Positions 1 to 9,183 of a stretch of 64,000 nt of DNA are shown one piece after another (within the stretch, counting starts at the first letter, position 1; every line of letters starts with the position of its first letter). The translations under genes and the position numbers were made by a program. The notes under the pieces are model-generated. The model was not told the origin of the DNA. It worked only from the letters and a program-made list of their open reading frames with translations, and searched no databases. The DNA lies in contig CAZLJE010000008.1 in NCBI GenBank assembly GCA_964559835.1, forward strand, positions 86,999 to 150,998, in the 5' to 3' direction. This DNA is from DAISJI01 sp964559835 (lineage in GTDB: Bacteria; Acidobacteriota; Terriglobia; Terriglobales; Acidobacteriaceae).

Positions 1-2
1 TG

Positions 3-3000
3 ATCTGCATCGCTCTCATTTTGACAGCAGTTACATTCGCGCAGCAGCCCGTCCGCTATGACGCGGGCACCGTCTCCGGGCTGAACGCGCGGAACATCGG
101 TTCGGCCACGATGAGCGGCCGCATCGCCGCGGTAACCGGCGTCGACGAGAATGGACGCATTACGTTGTTCGTGGGAGCGGCGAGCGGCGGCGTCTGGAAA
201 TCGCTCAACAACGGCACGACCTTCCGCCCGGTGTTCGACTCGCAGGACGCGCAGTCGATCGGCTCGATCGCCATCGATCCCTCGAGTTCGAAGAACGTGT
301 GGGTCGGCACAGGTGAAGCTTGGACGCGCAACAGCGTCAGCATCGGCACAGGCATCTACAAGTCCACTGACGGTGGCGACAACTGGACCAATGTCGGGCT
401 GAAGGATTCCGAGCGGATCGTCAAGATCATCGTGAATCCGAAAGACGGGAATTCCGTTCTCGTTTGCGCGACCGGCCACCTGTGGAATGACAACGACGAG
501 CGCGGCGTTTTCAAGACTTCCGACGGCGGCAAAACGTGGCGCAAGGTGCTGGCGGGCGCAAACGGGTCGACCGGCTGCGGTCAGATGACCTCCGCGGCTT
601 CGGACCCGAACACCATCTATGCAACGATGTGGGACTTCCAGCGGAAGGCGTGGACATTCCGCTCGGGCGGTCCGGGCAGCGGCATCTTCAAGTCGACCGA
701 CGGCGGCGAACACTGGAGCGAGATCGCTCCGGCGGCGTCGAACGGCCTCCCGGAGAAGCCGTACGGACGCATCGCGATCGCCGTGGCGCCATCGAAGCCG
801 AATGTCGTGTACGCGATGATCGAGTCGAAGGCGAGCGCGCTCTATCGCTCCGACGACGGGGGCGCCACATGGAAGAAAGGAGACGCCAGCCAGTACATGG
901 TATGGCGGCCGTTCTATTTCTCGAACCTGATCGTCGATCCAAAGAACGAGAACAAGGTCTTCAAGGTCGATCTCATCCTGCTGCTCAGCGTGAACGGCGG
1001 GCGGAGCTTCAGTCCGGTATCCGGCGGCGCGCACGGCGATTTCCACGATGTGTGGATCGATGCGACGAACCCGAACACGATTTTCACTGGGGACGACGGA
1101 GGGCTGTGGCTGTCGAAGGACGGCGGCAATCGCTGGGAACACGCGATGAACCTGCCGATCTCGCAGTTCTATCACGTGAGCGTGGACAACGATGACCCGT
1201 ACCACGTCTACGGCGGACTGCAGGACAACAGTTCGTGGGTCGGAGATTCATCGTACCCGGGCGGCATCACCAATTCGCGCTGGGAAAACATGTACGGCGG
1301 CGACGGCTTCTGGATGTGGGAAGACCCCGCCGACAAGAACTACATCTACGCCGAAGCGCAGGGCGGGGAGATCGGGCGCGTGAACCGCATCACGCACGAG
1401 TCCGTGTCGATCAAGCCTTACGCCCGCTACGGCGAAAAGAAGCTGCGCTTCAACTGGAACACGCCGATCCAGATGAGCCCGAACGAGAAGGGAACCATCT
1501 ATCTCGGGTCTCAGTTCCTGTACCGCTCGCGCGACCACGGACACTCGTGGGACCGCATTTCGCCCGACCTGACGACGAACGATCCGGAGAAGCAGAAGCA
1601 GGAAGAGTCGGGCGGCGTGACCATCGACAATTCGGCCGCGGAGATGAACACGACCATCTACTCGATCTCGGAATCTCCGAAAAACGGGCAGGTGATCTGG
1701 GCCGGTACCGACGATGGGAACGTGCAGGTCACGCGCGATGGCGGAAAAAGCTGGAAGCGCGTCATGGCGAAAAAAGACGGCTGGATCTCCTGGGTGGAGG
1801 CGAGCCGCTTTAACGAAGGGACGGCGTACGTCGCGATCGACCAGCACACAACAGGCGACATGATGCCGTACGTGCAGAAGACCACCGACTTCGGCGCGAC
1901 CTGGACCGCTCTGCCGATGCAGGGAATCCGCGGCTGGGCGCACGTGATCAAGGAAGACACGGTCAATCGGAACCTGCTCTTCCTCGGCACCGAATTCGGG
2001 CTGTGGATCAGCATCGACGGTGGGCAACGCTGGGCGCAGTACAAGGGCACGAATTTCCCGGCGGTCGCGGTGGACGATCTCGTAGTCCATCCGCGGACGT
2101 CGGACCTGGTGCTGGCGACGCATGGGCGCGGCATCTGGATCGTCGACAATATCGCTCCGCTGCGCGATCTCTCCTCCGACGTGATGAGCAAGGAAGCGGC
2201 ATTCCTGCCGGCGCCACCGGCAGTTCAGTACATCCAGGCGGGAGGAGGTTGGTCGGAGGGCGATGGAGCGTTCGAAGGGCCGAACCGTCCGGGAGCGGCG
2301 ATGATCCCGTACTACCAGCGCACGCGGCACATCTTTGGCGACCTCAAGATCGAAGTCTTCGACGCGCAGGGCAAGCTGGTCGATACCGTCCCCAGCAGCA
2401 AGCGGCGCGGCATCAATCGCGCGATGTGGTCGATGCGACTGAAACCGCCGAAGGTCCCGCCCGCTGCGAGCGCATTGGGCGGCGCTGGGACCGGCCCGCG
2501 CGTCCTGCCTGGAACGTACACGATCAAGATGACTAAGGGAGACCAGACCTACACGACACAGATCAACGTCGTGCTCGATCCGCGTGCCAATTACACGGTC
2601 GAAGATCGGCGCGTGCAATTCGAAATGGTCAACCGGTTGGGCGGCTTGCTCAATCACATGAGCTGGCTGGTAGACGCGATCATCGGCGTACGCGACGGCG
2701 CGACGCAGAGAGCGGCGAAGGTGCCCGCGGGCAATCCCCTCAAGCAGAAGTTGACGGCGGTCGCTGCTGACGCCGACAAGATGCGCGGCAAGATCGTCGC
2801 CACGAAAGAGGGCGGCGCGATCACGGGTGAAGAGCGCCTGCGCGAGTACCTCGGCGACGTGTACGGGAATGTGAATGGCTATGATGGGCGTCCCACCGAA
2901 GAGCAGGTGAAACGCACCGATGTGCTGGCGCGCGAACTGGAAGACGTGGTGAAGGAATTCAATACGCTCGTCAGCCAGCAGGTGAACCCGCTTAACCAGC

Positions 3001-3131
3001 AGTTGGCGGCTAAGAACCTGCCGGCCATCCCGGTGATCTCGGAGGCCGACTGGGAGAAGGCGAACCTTGGTGACGGGCGAGCCGCCGGCGGAGGGAAGCC
3101 GGATTTAACGTACGTGAGGTTGGGACGGTAA
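3..3131 (+). CDS. Secreted Asp-box (BNR/sortilin-type) beta-propeller protein, 5' partial
   Basis: The frame is open from the window edge. The first visible residues (ICIALILTAVTFAQQ) are the hydrophobic end of a signal peptide with a likely cleavage after TFA, so the true start lies outside the window; the TTG at 21 is inside the signal peptide and is not the start. About ten Asp-box motifs of the form S/T-x-D-G-G-x-x-W follow (for example STDGGDNWTN, TSDGGKTWRK, SKDGGNRWEH, TRDGGKSWKR), which build two stacked beta-propellers. A C-terminal part holds a beta-sandwich segment (LPGTYTIKMTKGDQTY) and a helical end. Acidobacterial proteins of this layout are usually annotated as glycosyl hydrolase or WD40/BNR-like, but the Asp-box alone does not prove hydrolase activity. 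Exported; substrate unknown. Confidence 0.85.
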   Translation: MCIALILTAVTFAQQPVRYDAGTVSGLNARNIGSATMSGRIAAVTGVDENGRITLFVGAASGGVWKSLNNGTTFRPVFDSQDAQSIGSIAIDPSSSKNVWVGTGEAWTRNSVSIGTGIYKSTDGGDNWTNVGLKDSERIVKIIVNPKDGNSVLVCATGHLWNDNDERGVFKTSDGGKTWRKVLAGANGSTGCGQMTSAASDPNTIYATMWDFQRKAWTFRSGGPGSGIFKSTDGGEHWSEIAPAASNGLPEKPYGRIAIAVAPSKPNVVYAMIESKASALYRSDDGGATWKKGDASQYMVWRPFYFSNLIVDPKNENKVFKVDLILLLSVNGGRSFSPVSGGAHGDFHDVWIDATNPNTIFTGDDGGLWLSKDGGNRWEHAMNLPISQFYHVSVDNDDPYHVYGGLQDNSSWVGDSSYPGGITNSRWENMYGGDGFWMWEDPADKNYIYAEAQGGEIGRVNRITHESVSIKPYARYGEKKLRFNWNTPIQMSPNEKGTIYLGSQFLYRSRDHGHSWDRISPDLTTNDPEKQKQEESGGVTIDNSAAEMNTTIYSISESPKNGQVIWAGTDDGNVQVTRDGGKSWKRVMAKKDGWISWVEASRFNEGTAYVAIDQHTTGDMMPYVQKTTDFGATWTALPMQGIRGWAHVIKEDTVNRNLLFLGTEFGLWISIDGGQRWAQYKGTNFPAVAVDDLVVHPRTSDLVLATHGRGIWIVDNIAPLRDLSSDVMSKEAAFLPAPPAVQYIQAGGGWSEGDGAFEGPNRPGAAMIPYYQRTRHIFGDLKIEVFDAQGKLVDTVPSSKRRGINRAMWSMRLKPPKVPPAASALGGAGTGPRVLPGTYTIKMTKGDQTYTTQINVVLDPRANYTVEDRRVQFEMVNRLGGLLNHMSWLVDAIIGVRDGATQRAAKVPAGNPLKQKLTAVAADADKMRGKIVATKEGGAITGEERLREYLGDVYGNVNGYDGRPTEEQVKRTDVLARELEDVVKEFNTLVSQQVNPLNQQLAAKNLPAIPVISEADWEKANLGDGRAAGGGKPDLTYVRLGR

Positions 3132-3145
3132 GGGCACCTGCAAAA

Positions 3146-3251
3146 GAATTGCCGATTGCCGATTGCCGATTGATGATTGCCGATTTGCGCCCCTTCGTGT
3201 GAACTTCGTGTCCTTCGTGTGAACGTTTTTCAATGATCAATCGGCGATCGG
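3146..3251. repeat. Inverted heptamer-array element, copy 1
   Basis: Begins 15 nt after the stop of the Asp-box protein. The left arm is a tandem of ATTGCCG units (3148-3186). The centre carries CTTCGTGTGAA-type direct repeats. The right arm (3231-3251, CAATCGGC-type) is complementary to the left. A second copy of the same element lies at 4134-4234, so the two bracket one gene. An ATG at 3233 falls inside the right arm and is therefore a poor start for the next gene. Confidence 0.8.
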
Positions 3252-3253
3252 AA

Positions 3254-4129
3254 ATGATTTCGGTGCGCACACTCGTCGTTATTCTGTTCGTTGGTGCAAA
3301 TCTGTTCGGGCAGGCGCCGCCTGCGGCAAAACAGAATCCTTCGCCGATGACGGAAACCGTCCGGCGGCACGAGCGCGTCCCGAAAACGGAAGTCAAAGGA
3401 CAGCACTGGACGATGTCGGTGGGGACGCTCCTGCTGCCCGAAAGGGCTCGAGTGCGGGACACGATTCCGCTCTACATTCATTTTCACGGCGCGCCATGGC
3501 TGGCGGAGTGGAGTGTGCAGCAGCATGATCGGCATGCGGCTGTGCTCAGCGTCCAACTAGGCGCCGGTTCAGGTGTTTACGCGCAAGCTTTCAAGGATCC
3601 GTCGAAGTTTGTTGCCCTGCTCGACGAAGCTGCCAAGGCGCTCTCACCCAACCGTCCGATCCGTTTTCATCCGGTCGTTCTGAGCGGGTGGAGTGCGGGG
3701 TACGGGGCCATCCGCGAGATCCTCCGCAATCGCGACAACTGGTCGCGCGTCGATGCCGTCGTGCTCGAGGACGGCATTCACACCAGCTACGTTCCCGATG
3801 GACAACCGGGCCCACTGGACGGAGCGGGTCTTCAGCCGTTCATCGATTTTGCGCGCGAGGCGATCGCCGGGCGAAAGACGTTCCTCATCACCCACTCCGA
3901 AATTTTTCCGGGCACCTTCGCCAGCACGACCGAATGTTCAGAATTCGTGATGAAGGAAGTGAGCGTCACGCCGCATCCGGTCTTGAAGTGGGGACCGCTG
4001 GGCATGCAACAAATTTCCGACGCGCGCTCCGGCAGATTACGCGTCATGGGGTTCGCCGGCAACACCGCTCCCGATCACGTGGACCACATCCACGCGACCA
4101 AGAGCTGGCTGAAACTATTGCGGAAGTAG
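3254..4129 (+). CDS. Secreted alpha/beta-hydrolase-like protein
   Basis: 291 residues from the ATG at 3254. The upstream in-frame ATG at 3233 lies in the repeat arm and adds only MINRRSE. The N-terminus (MISVRTLVVILFVGANLFGQ) is a signal peptide. A nucleophile elbow G-W-S-A-G is seen with Ser147, in the context VVLSGWSAGYGAI, followed by LEDG and, near the C-terminus, a His-rich stretch DHVDHIH that could supply the catalytic His. This fits an alpha/beta hydrolase fold with esterase- or lipase-like chemistry; the substrate cannot be read from sequence. The gene stands alone between two copies of the same inverted repeat element, which suggests a single-gene transcription unit. Confidence 0.7.
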   Translation: MISVRTLVVILFVGANLFGQAPPAAKQNPSPMTETVRRHERVPKTEVKGQHWTMSVGTLLLPERARVRDTIPLYIHFHGAPWLAEWSVQQHDRHAAVLSVQLGAGSGVYAQAFKDPSKFVALLDEAAKALSPNRPIRFHPVVLSGWSAGYGAIREILRNRDNWSRVDAVVLEDGIHTSYVPDGQPGPLDGAGLQPFIDFAREAIAGRKTFLITHSEIFPGTFASTTECSEFVMKEVSVTPHPVLKWGPLGMQQISDARSGRLRVMGFAGNTAPDHVDHIHATKSWLKLLRK

Positions 4130-4133
4130 AAAC

Positions 4134-4234
4134 AAAAGAATTGACGATTGACGATTGCCGATTGCGCCCCTTCGTGTGAACTTCGCGTCCTTCGCGTGAA
4201 CGCTTTTCAATCGGCAATCGACAATCGGCAATGG
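4134..4234. repeat. Inverted heptamer-array element, copy 2
   Basis: Lies between two convergent genes, starting 5 nt after one stop and ending 8 nt before the other. The left arm is TTGACGA/TTGCCGA units, the core repeats CTTCGTGTGAA and CTTCGCGT, and the right arm CAATCGGCAATCGACAATCG is complementary. Nearly the same composition as the element at 3146-3251. The arms could fold into a long hairpin that would serve as a bidirectional terminator. Confidence 0.8.
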
Positions 4235-4241
4235 TTTGCTG

Positions 4242-5204
4242 CTAGGGTATTAGCACGATCTTCCCGTACGCCTTGCACTCAGTCAGTTCCTTATGCGCAC
4301 GCGGAGCCTCGGCCAGCGGCAGTTCCTGTCCGATGACCGGCTTCAACATGCCGTTCTCAAGCCCTGCCACCAACTCGCCGTGGATGGCGGACATGTCATG
4401 CTCGTTAACGTTGAAGAGACTCATGCCGAGCATGGCGCCGTCGCGGGCCATCAGGTCGCGAGGGTTGATCTCGATCGTCCCGCGATTACCGACGACGACG
4501 ATCCGGCCCCGCATACCGAGCACAATCATGTCTTTGGCGAGGTTGACGTGAGCCACCATCTCGAGGATGACGTCCGGCCCCTTGCCGGCGGTCAATTCCT
4601 TCAGCTTTTCCAAATAACCTTCCTGGTGGTGATTCAGGACCTCGTGCGCGCCTTCCTGCAGCACCAACTCGCGGCCGCGGTCGCTGCCGGCAGTTCCGAT
4701 CACGCGCATGCGATGGCCGCGCGCCAACTGCACCGCCGCAATGCCGACGCCGCCGCTCGCGCCGTGAATGAAGATGCACTCGCCCGGCTGTGCTTTCGCC
4801 CGCTGGAGCAGCGCACGGAATGCGGTGCCGTAAGGAACGCCGATCGCCGCGCTTTGCGCATACGACGCTCGCTCCGGCAGGCGGTGTACGCCGGGTTCCG
4901 GGCACAGAGCCTTCTCGGCGTACGTTCCGGTCGACGTTTGGTTGATGTACACACGATCGCCGGCTTTGAATTGCGTGACGCCCTCGCCGACGCTCTCCAC
5001 CACGCCGCCACCATCCGCTCCGGGCGTATACGGAAGCTGGGGTTTGCGGGCGTAGGTACCGCTGCGCATGTAGGCGTCGACGGGATTCACTCCCGCCGCA
5101 TGGATCTTCACGACAACTTCGCCTTTGCCGGGTTGCGGATCGGGGACGTCCTCCAGCTTCATTACCTCCGGTCCGCCAAACTCCCGCACACGAATCGCTT
5201 TCAT
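4242..5204 (-). CDS. NADPH:quinone reductase, MDR family (QOR-like)
   Basis: 320 residues starting MKAIRVREFGGPEVM at 5204, preceded by AGGAG about 8 nt upstream; a longer reading to 5297 adds an unrelated extension and was not used. The N-terminal GroES-like domain carries AGVNPVDAYMRSG. The Rossmann fold has GASGGVGIAAVQLARG near residue 150. The zinc-binding cysteines of alcohol dehydrogenases are missing, as in the zeta-crystallin/quinone oxidoreductase branch. Expected to reduce quinones or enones with NADPH in the cytosol. The phosphoribosyltransferase gene ends 14 nt upstream on the same strand, so the two are probably one operon. Confidence 0.88.
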   Translation of the reverse strand: MKAIRVREFGGPEVMKLEDVPDPQPGKGEVVVKIHAAGVNPVDAYMRSGTYARKPQLPYTPGADGGGVVESVGEGVTQFKAGDRVYINQTSTGTYAEKALCPEPGVHRLPERASYAQSAAIGVPYGTAFRALLQRAKAQPGECIFIHGASGGVGIAAVQLARGHRMRVIGTAGSDRGRELVLQEGAHEVLNHHQEGYLEKLKELTAGKGPDVILEMVAHVNLAKDMIVLGMRGRIVVVGNRGTIEINPRDLMARDGAMLGMSLFNVNEHDMSAIHGELVAGLENGMLKPVIGQELPLAEAPRAHKELTECKAYGKIVLIP

Positions 5205-5218
5205 CGTTCTCTCCTGTG

Positions 5219-5872
5219 TTAAGACGCTTTCCGTTCTGCTGTCGCCAGTAATGCCCGGACTTCGTCGTCCGTGGTCTGCTCGAAATCGCGATACCACTGT
5301 CCCACCGCCCAGAACGGCTCGGGCATGGCGCCGCAGATGAGTTCATCGACTTCATCGCGCAAGCTCGCGCACGACGCTTCTGCTGCCACTGGCACCGCGA
5401 CGACGATCTTCCGCGCGCCTTCCTGTCGCAGGGCCGCGGCGGCTGCGCGCATCGTCGAACCGGTCGCCAAGCCATCGTCGACCAGGATGACAGTCTTGCC
5501 GCGTACGTCGAGCGGCGGACGCACGCCTCGATATTGCTGCTCGCGCCGGCGCAACTCCTCAGCCTCGACGGCTGTGACTTCCTCGATCTGCTCCGCCGGG
5601 ATCGCGAGAGCATCGACGACTTCGCGGTTCAGCACGCGCACGCCGCCGGACGCGATCGCTCCCATCGCCAGTTCGGGCTGGCCCGGCGTTCCCAGCTTGC
5701 GAACGACGAAAACATCGAGCGGCGCGTGTAACGCGCTCGCTACCTCGTAGGCCACAGGAACTCCGCCGCGCGGTAATGCGAGAACGATGACGTCGGGTCG
5801 ATCGCGATACGCCGCCAGCTTGCTGGCCAGCTCCCGCCCCGCGTCCGCTCGGTCACGATAGATCATGAGCAT
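5219..5872 (-). CDS. Phosphoribosyltransferase-family protein
   Basis: 217 residues. The PRPP-binding loop is clear: VILVDDGLATGSTM near residue 130, and an upstream LALPRGGVPVAYEVA loop. This belongs to the type I phosphoribosyltransferase fold found in many bacteria as a stand-alone protein of unknown acceptor. The start is the ATG at 5872; MIYRDR two codons later is a possible alternative. Only 14 nt separate it from the divergent permease start, leaving little room for a conventional ribosome-binding site. Downstream is the quinone reductase on the same strand. The acceptor base or any true transferase activity cannot be inferred. Confidence 0.85.
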   Translation of the reverse strand: MLMIYRDRADAGRELASKLAAYRDRPDVIVLALPRGGVPVAYEVASALHAPLDVFVVRKLGTPGQPELAMGAIASGGVRVLNREVVDALAIPAEQIEEVTAVEAEELRRREQQYRGVRPPLDVRGKTVILVDDGLATGSTMRAAAAALRQEGARKIVVAVPVAAEASCASLRDEVDELICGAMPEPFWAVGQWYRDFEQTTDDEVRALLATAERKAS

Positions 5873-5886
5873 GTAAGATTACGCCC

Positions 5887-7236
5887 GTGCCCACGTCTTC
5901 CGCGACTCCCGAACCGCGCCGTCCGACTCTGGCGCGAAAACTGGGACTGTTTGACGCGTCGATGTTGGTGATGGGCGGGATCGTCGGGTCGGGCATTTTC
6001 ATGAATCCGTATGTGGTCGCGCGCGCGGTACACACGCCCATGCTCATCCTGGGCGCGTGGGTCGTGGGCGGGCTGGTCGCGATCGGCGGAGCATTCATCT
6101 ACGCGGAACTTGCGGCGCGGCTGCCCGATGTCGGGGGGCAGTACGCATACATCCGCGAAGCCTATCACCCGGCGGTCGCATTCCTCTACGGATGGGGACT
6201 GCTGCTGGTGACGCAGACCGGCGGGATGGCCGCGGTCTCGATCACGTTCGCGAAATACATGCTGGTGCTCACAGGCGCGCGCTGGCCCGATTGGACTGTC
6301 GCCGCCGTTGCGCTCGGCATCTTGACGATCATCAACTGTCTCGGCGTGAAGCAGGGAAGCGCGACGCAAAGTCTGCTGATGGTCCTGAAGATCGGCGCCA
6401 TTGCCGCGCTGGTGTTCTGTGGCGCGGTGCTGGTGCACGGCTCGAAGTTCACGGTGCATCCGGTGCTGGGAGAATCGCCGTCCTGGGGGCTGCTGTCGGC
6501 ATTCGGTGCGGCGATGATCCCGGTGCTGTTTGCGTACGGCGGGTGGCAGACGTCCTGCTTTATCGCCGGCGAGATCATCGAACCTCGCAAGAACCTGCCG
6601 CGCGGACTGCTGATCGGCGTCAGCGGCGTCATCGTTCTTTATGTCAGCGTGAGTTATGTTTGCCTTCGCGCGCTGGGGCCGTATGGACTCGCTGCGACCG
6701 AGACGCCGGCGTCGACGGTCATGCAACTGGCGCTCGGGTCGACCGGCGTGAAGTTGATTGCACTCGGCATTGCGATTTCGACGCTGGGCTTCCTGAGCCA
6801 GTCGATCCTGACGGCGCCACGAGTTTATTTCGCGATGGCCGAAGATGGGCTGTTCTTCCGCTCCGTGGCGCGCATCCATCCTCGAACGCGCGTGCCCGTG
6901 GTGGCGATCCTGCTACAAAGCGTGTGGACGATCCTCATCGCCGTCAGCGGGCGCTACGAACAGATACTGAACTACGTCGTCTCGATGGACTTCATTTTCT
7001 TCGGACTGAGCGCGACGACGCTGTTCGTCCTGCGGCGGCGCGGCATTGGCGAAGACGGTGGCTACCGCGTGCCCGGACATCCGCTGACGACCGCGTTGTT
7101 CGTGCTCGTCTGCGGGCTAGTGGTCGCAAACACCATCTATCGTTATCCTTCTAACAGCCTGGTCGGGGCGGGCATCATTGCCGTCGGCGTACCGGTCTAT
7201 TTCTTATGGTCGAAAAAGAGGGAACCTGTTCGATGA
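5887..7236 (+). CDS. APC-superfamily amino acid permease
   Basis: 449 residues from a GTG start. The characteristic first-helix motif of the APC family is present (FDASMLVMGGIVGSGIF), and about twelve hydrophobic segments follow. The protein sits in the inner membrane and probably imports amino acids by proton or antiport coupling. It overlaps the aminotransferase gene by ATGA (7233-7236), so transport and transamination are translationally coupled; together they look like an uptake and utilisation pair. The start is only 14 nt from the divergent phosphoribosyltransferase gene. Substrate not assignable. Confidence 0.9.
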   Translation: MPTSSATPEPRRPTLARKLGLFDASMLVMGGIVGSGIFMNPYVVARAVHTPMLILGAWVVGGLVAIGGAFIYAELAARLPDVGGQYAYIREAYHPAVAFLYGWGLLLVTQTGGMAAVSITFAKYMLVLTGARWPDWTVAAVALGILTIINCLGVKQGSATQSLLMVLKIGAIAALVFCGAVLVHGSKFTVHPVLGESPSWGLLSAFGAAMIPVLFAYGGWQTSCFIAGEIIEPRKNLPRGLLIGVSGVIVLYVSVSYVCLRALGPYGLAATETPASTVMQLALGSTGVKLIALGIAISTLGFLSQSILTAPRVYFAMAEDGLFFRSVARIHPRTRVPVVAILLQSVWTILIAVSGRYEQILNYVVSMDFIFFGLSATTLFVLRRRGIGEDGGYRVPGHPLTTALFVLVCGLVVANTIYRYPSNSLVGAGIIAVGVPVYFLWSKKREPVR

Positions 7237-8318
7237 TCGCGCGGAGCACAATCGCATCGCCCTATATGGAGTTCGCAAAACTGAAGTCGTCGGCGAAGTA
7301 CAACCTCGCGACGAGCGGCATTATGGGCTATCCGATGGGCGGGCTGCCGGTAAAGATCGAGGACCTCGAGATCAACGGCCAGAGCTTCTACGGATACGCA
7401 CCGCTGATCGAGCGCATCGCGAAAAAGAACGAGGTCGCTCCCGATTGCGTTGTCTACGCGCTCGGCACCTCGCTGGCGAACAATCTCGCCATCGCCGGTT
7501 GCACCGAACCGGGCGACGAAGTGTTGACCGAAGCGCCCGGGTACGAGCTGATCGACACCACGTTGAAATTCTTCGGGCTGGACTTGCGCTATTACCACCG
7601 GCGGTTCGAGAACGGCTACCGGGTTGAGATCGACGAGATCGAGCGCAACCTGACGCCGCGGACGAAGCTGATCGTCATTACCAACCTGCACAATCCCTCC
7701 GGCGTGCTTACCGACGACGAAACGCTGCGGCGGGTCGGGGAACTGGCGCGCAAGGTCGGCGCGCGTGTGCTGGTCGACGAGGTGTACCTCGAGCTGATCT
7801 GGGACAACAAACCGCGCCCCGCGTTCCACCTCGATCCGGAGATTTTCGTCGTCACAAACAGCCTGACCAAGGCGTACGGGCTGAGCGGCATCCGATGTGG
7901 ATGGATACTAGCGGAGCCGAAGCTGGCGGACCGCATCTGGAAGATCAAGGACCTGTACGACGGCATCTCGCCTCATCCGACCGAGCAACTGGGATGCATC
8001 GCGCTCGATAATCTGGGCAAAGTCGCAGAGCGCGCGCGGGTACTACTCGGGACGAATCGCTGCGCCCTGGCCGAGTTCCTCGATGGGCGCAAGGACCTGG
8101 CGTATGTACCTAACGAGTACGCGACCATTGTTTTTCCGCGCCTGCTCAAGCGCACCGTCGATCAGTTGGCGGATCTGCTACGCGAGAAGTACGAGACGTC
8201 GATCGTGCCCGGCCGCTACTTCGGACAGGCGCAGCATTTCCGGCTAGGCGTCGGTGGCGATCCGGAGATGACGAAGGAAGGAATACGGCGGCTGGGGATG
8301 GCGCTGGATGAGCTGTAG
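7233..8318 (+). CDS. PLP-dependent aminotransferase, class I/II
   Basis: 361 residues from the ATG at 7233, which overlaps the permease stop by 4 nt and has AGAGGG upstream; an in-frame ATG at 7206 is inside the permease gene and less likely. The fold-type I signatures are visible: NLHNPSG (binds the substrate carboxylate), LVDEVY (Asp for the pyridine nitrogen and Tyr), and the Schiff-base lysine in NSLTKAYGLSGIRCGW. It probably moves the amino group of an amino acid imported by the upstream permease. Closest in style to the MalY/aspartate-type subgroup, but substrate is not determined. Confidence 0.88.
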   Translation: MIARSTIASPYMEFAKLKSSAKYNLATSGIMGYPMGGLPVKIEDLEINGQSFYGYAPLIERIAKKNEVAPDCVVYALGTSLANNLAIAGCTEPGDEVLTEAPGYELIDTTLKFFGLDLRYYHRRFENGYRVEIDEIERNLTPRTKLIVITNLHNPSGVLTDDETLRRVGELARKVGARVLVDEVYLELIWDNKPRPAFHLDPEIFVVTNSLTKAYGLSGIRCGWILAEPKLADRIWKIKDLYDGISPHPTEQLGCIALDNLGKVAERARVLLGTNRCALAEFLDGRKDLAYVPNEYATIVFPRLLKRTVDQLADLLREKYETSIVPGRYFGQAQHFRLGVGGDPEMTKEGIRRLGMALDEL

Positions 8319-8442
8319 TGATGTCATCGGTCGAAGTTGCACCTGGAATTTCGTCAGTAAGTAATTTTGTCGGTAAACGTAGCTCCACTTGCCGTGTCGA
8401 GTGCGCGTGATTGAGAATGCCCATTCGTTTGCGAGGAAATAA

Positions 8443-9183
8443 ATGGGAATGCGAGCGAAGCTGCGCCACGTTTCTGTAACGGAACTTAAGGCCGCGAACA
8501 AAGAACCGGCGAAGTTCTATCGCGAGCTGTACGGGCTTAAGGGAAAACCGGCCGGTAAAGACGTATTGGTACAGACTCTCGGACTCCAGCTCGGCGAAGC
8601 GCTTAAAGCATCGCCGCTGGGAAAAGAGTTTACCGATCTTCCGGAAACCCGACGTGTTGCAGAAGCAACGCTGCAGAGTAGAGCCCCAGATCCAGCCGAC
8701 CAGCAGGCCGTGATGCGGAAAATGATGGAGCTGCTCCCCAAGATTGATTTTCGGCCAGATTTTTCGACGTTCCGGCAGGCGCAACCAAAGATGACGATGA
8801 CAAAGATTCCTGATGGTTTGGAGCTAGAAAAATCGTGGCACTGCCTTCATTACTTGTTTAACGGAAAGGTATGGGAAACAGGTGAAGCGCCGATTGAGCA
8901 GGCGATACTCGGCGGCACCGAAATTCCCGATACCGACGGAATAATGGGATATGGGCCTGTTCGCTACCTTGAGCCCGGCGAAGTAAAGAAGATTTCCGCT
9001 GCGCTGGAGAGGTTTCCGATTGAGCAAAAAGTATCGGAGTTCAACCCAGGAGTAGCCGCGGAGGCGAAGATATATTGTCCCAATCACAGTCCCGAAGAAC
9101 TGGTCCACTACTTCAATCTCGTTAAGGATTACTATCGCGAAGCCATTTCAAAGAAACACGCGATGCTCATTTGGATCGAATAA
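8443..9183 (+). CDS. YfbM-like protein (DUF1877)
   Basis: 246 residues, ATG preceded by a GAGGA ribosome-binding site. The second half matches the conserved core of the YfbM/DUF1877 family: KSWHCLHYLF, APIEQAILGGTEI, MGYGPVRYLEPGEV, and the end LVKDYYREAISKKHAMLIWIE. Function of the family is unknown. The first 110 residues are longer than in minimal members. GC content is somewhat lower than that of its neighbours, which could mean later acquisition. It stands alone, with 124 nt before it and 312 nt after it. Confidence 0.75.
   Translation: MGMRAKLRHVSVTELKAANKEPAKFYRELYGLKGKPAGKDVLVQTLGLQLGEALKASPLGKEFTDLPETRRVAEATLQSRAPDPADQQAVMRKMMELLPKIDFRPDFSTFRQAQPKMTMTKIPDGLELEKSWHCLHYLFNGKVWETGEAPIEQAILGGTEIPDTDGIMGYGPVRYLEPGEVKKISAALERFPIEQKVSEFNPGVAAEAKIYCPNHSPEELVHYFNLVKDYYREAISKKHAMLIWIE

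Noticed and set aside
1248..2657. A 469-codon minus-strand frame in the Asp-box gene
   Set aside because: Antisense shadow; the plus strand has ten Asp-box motifs.
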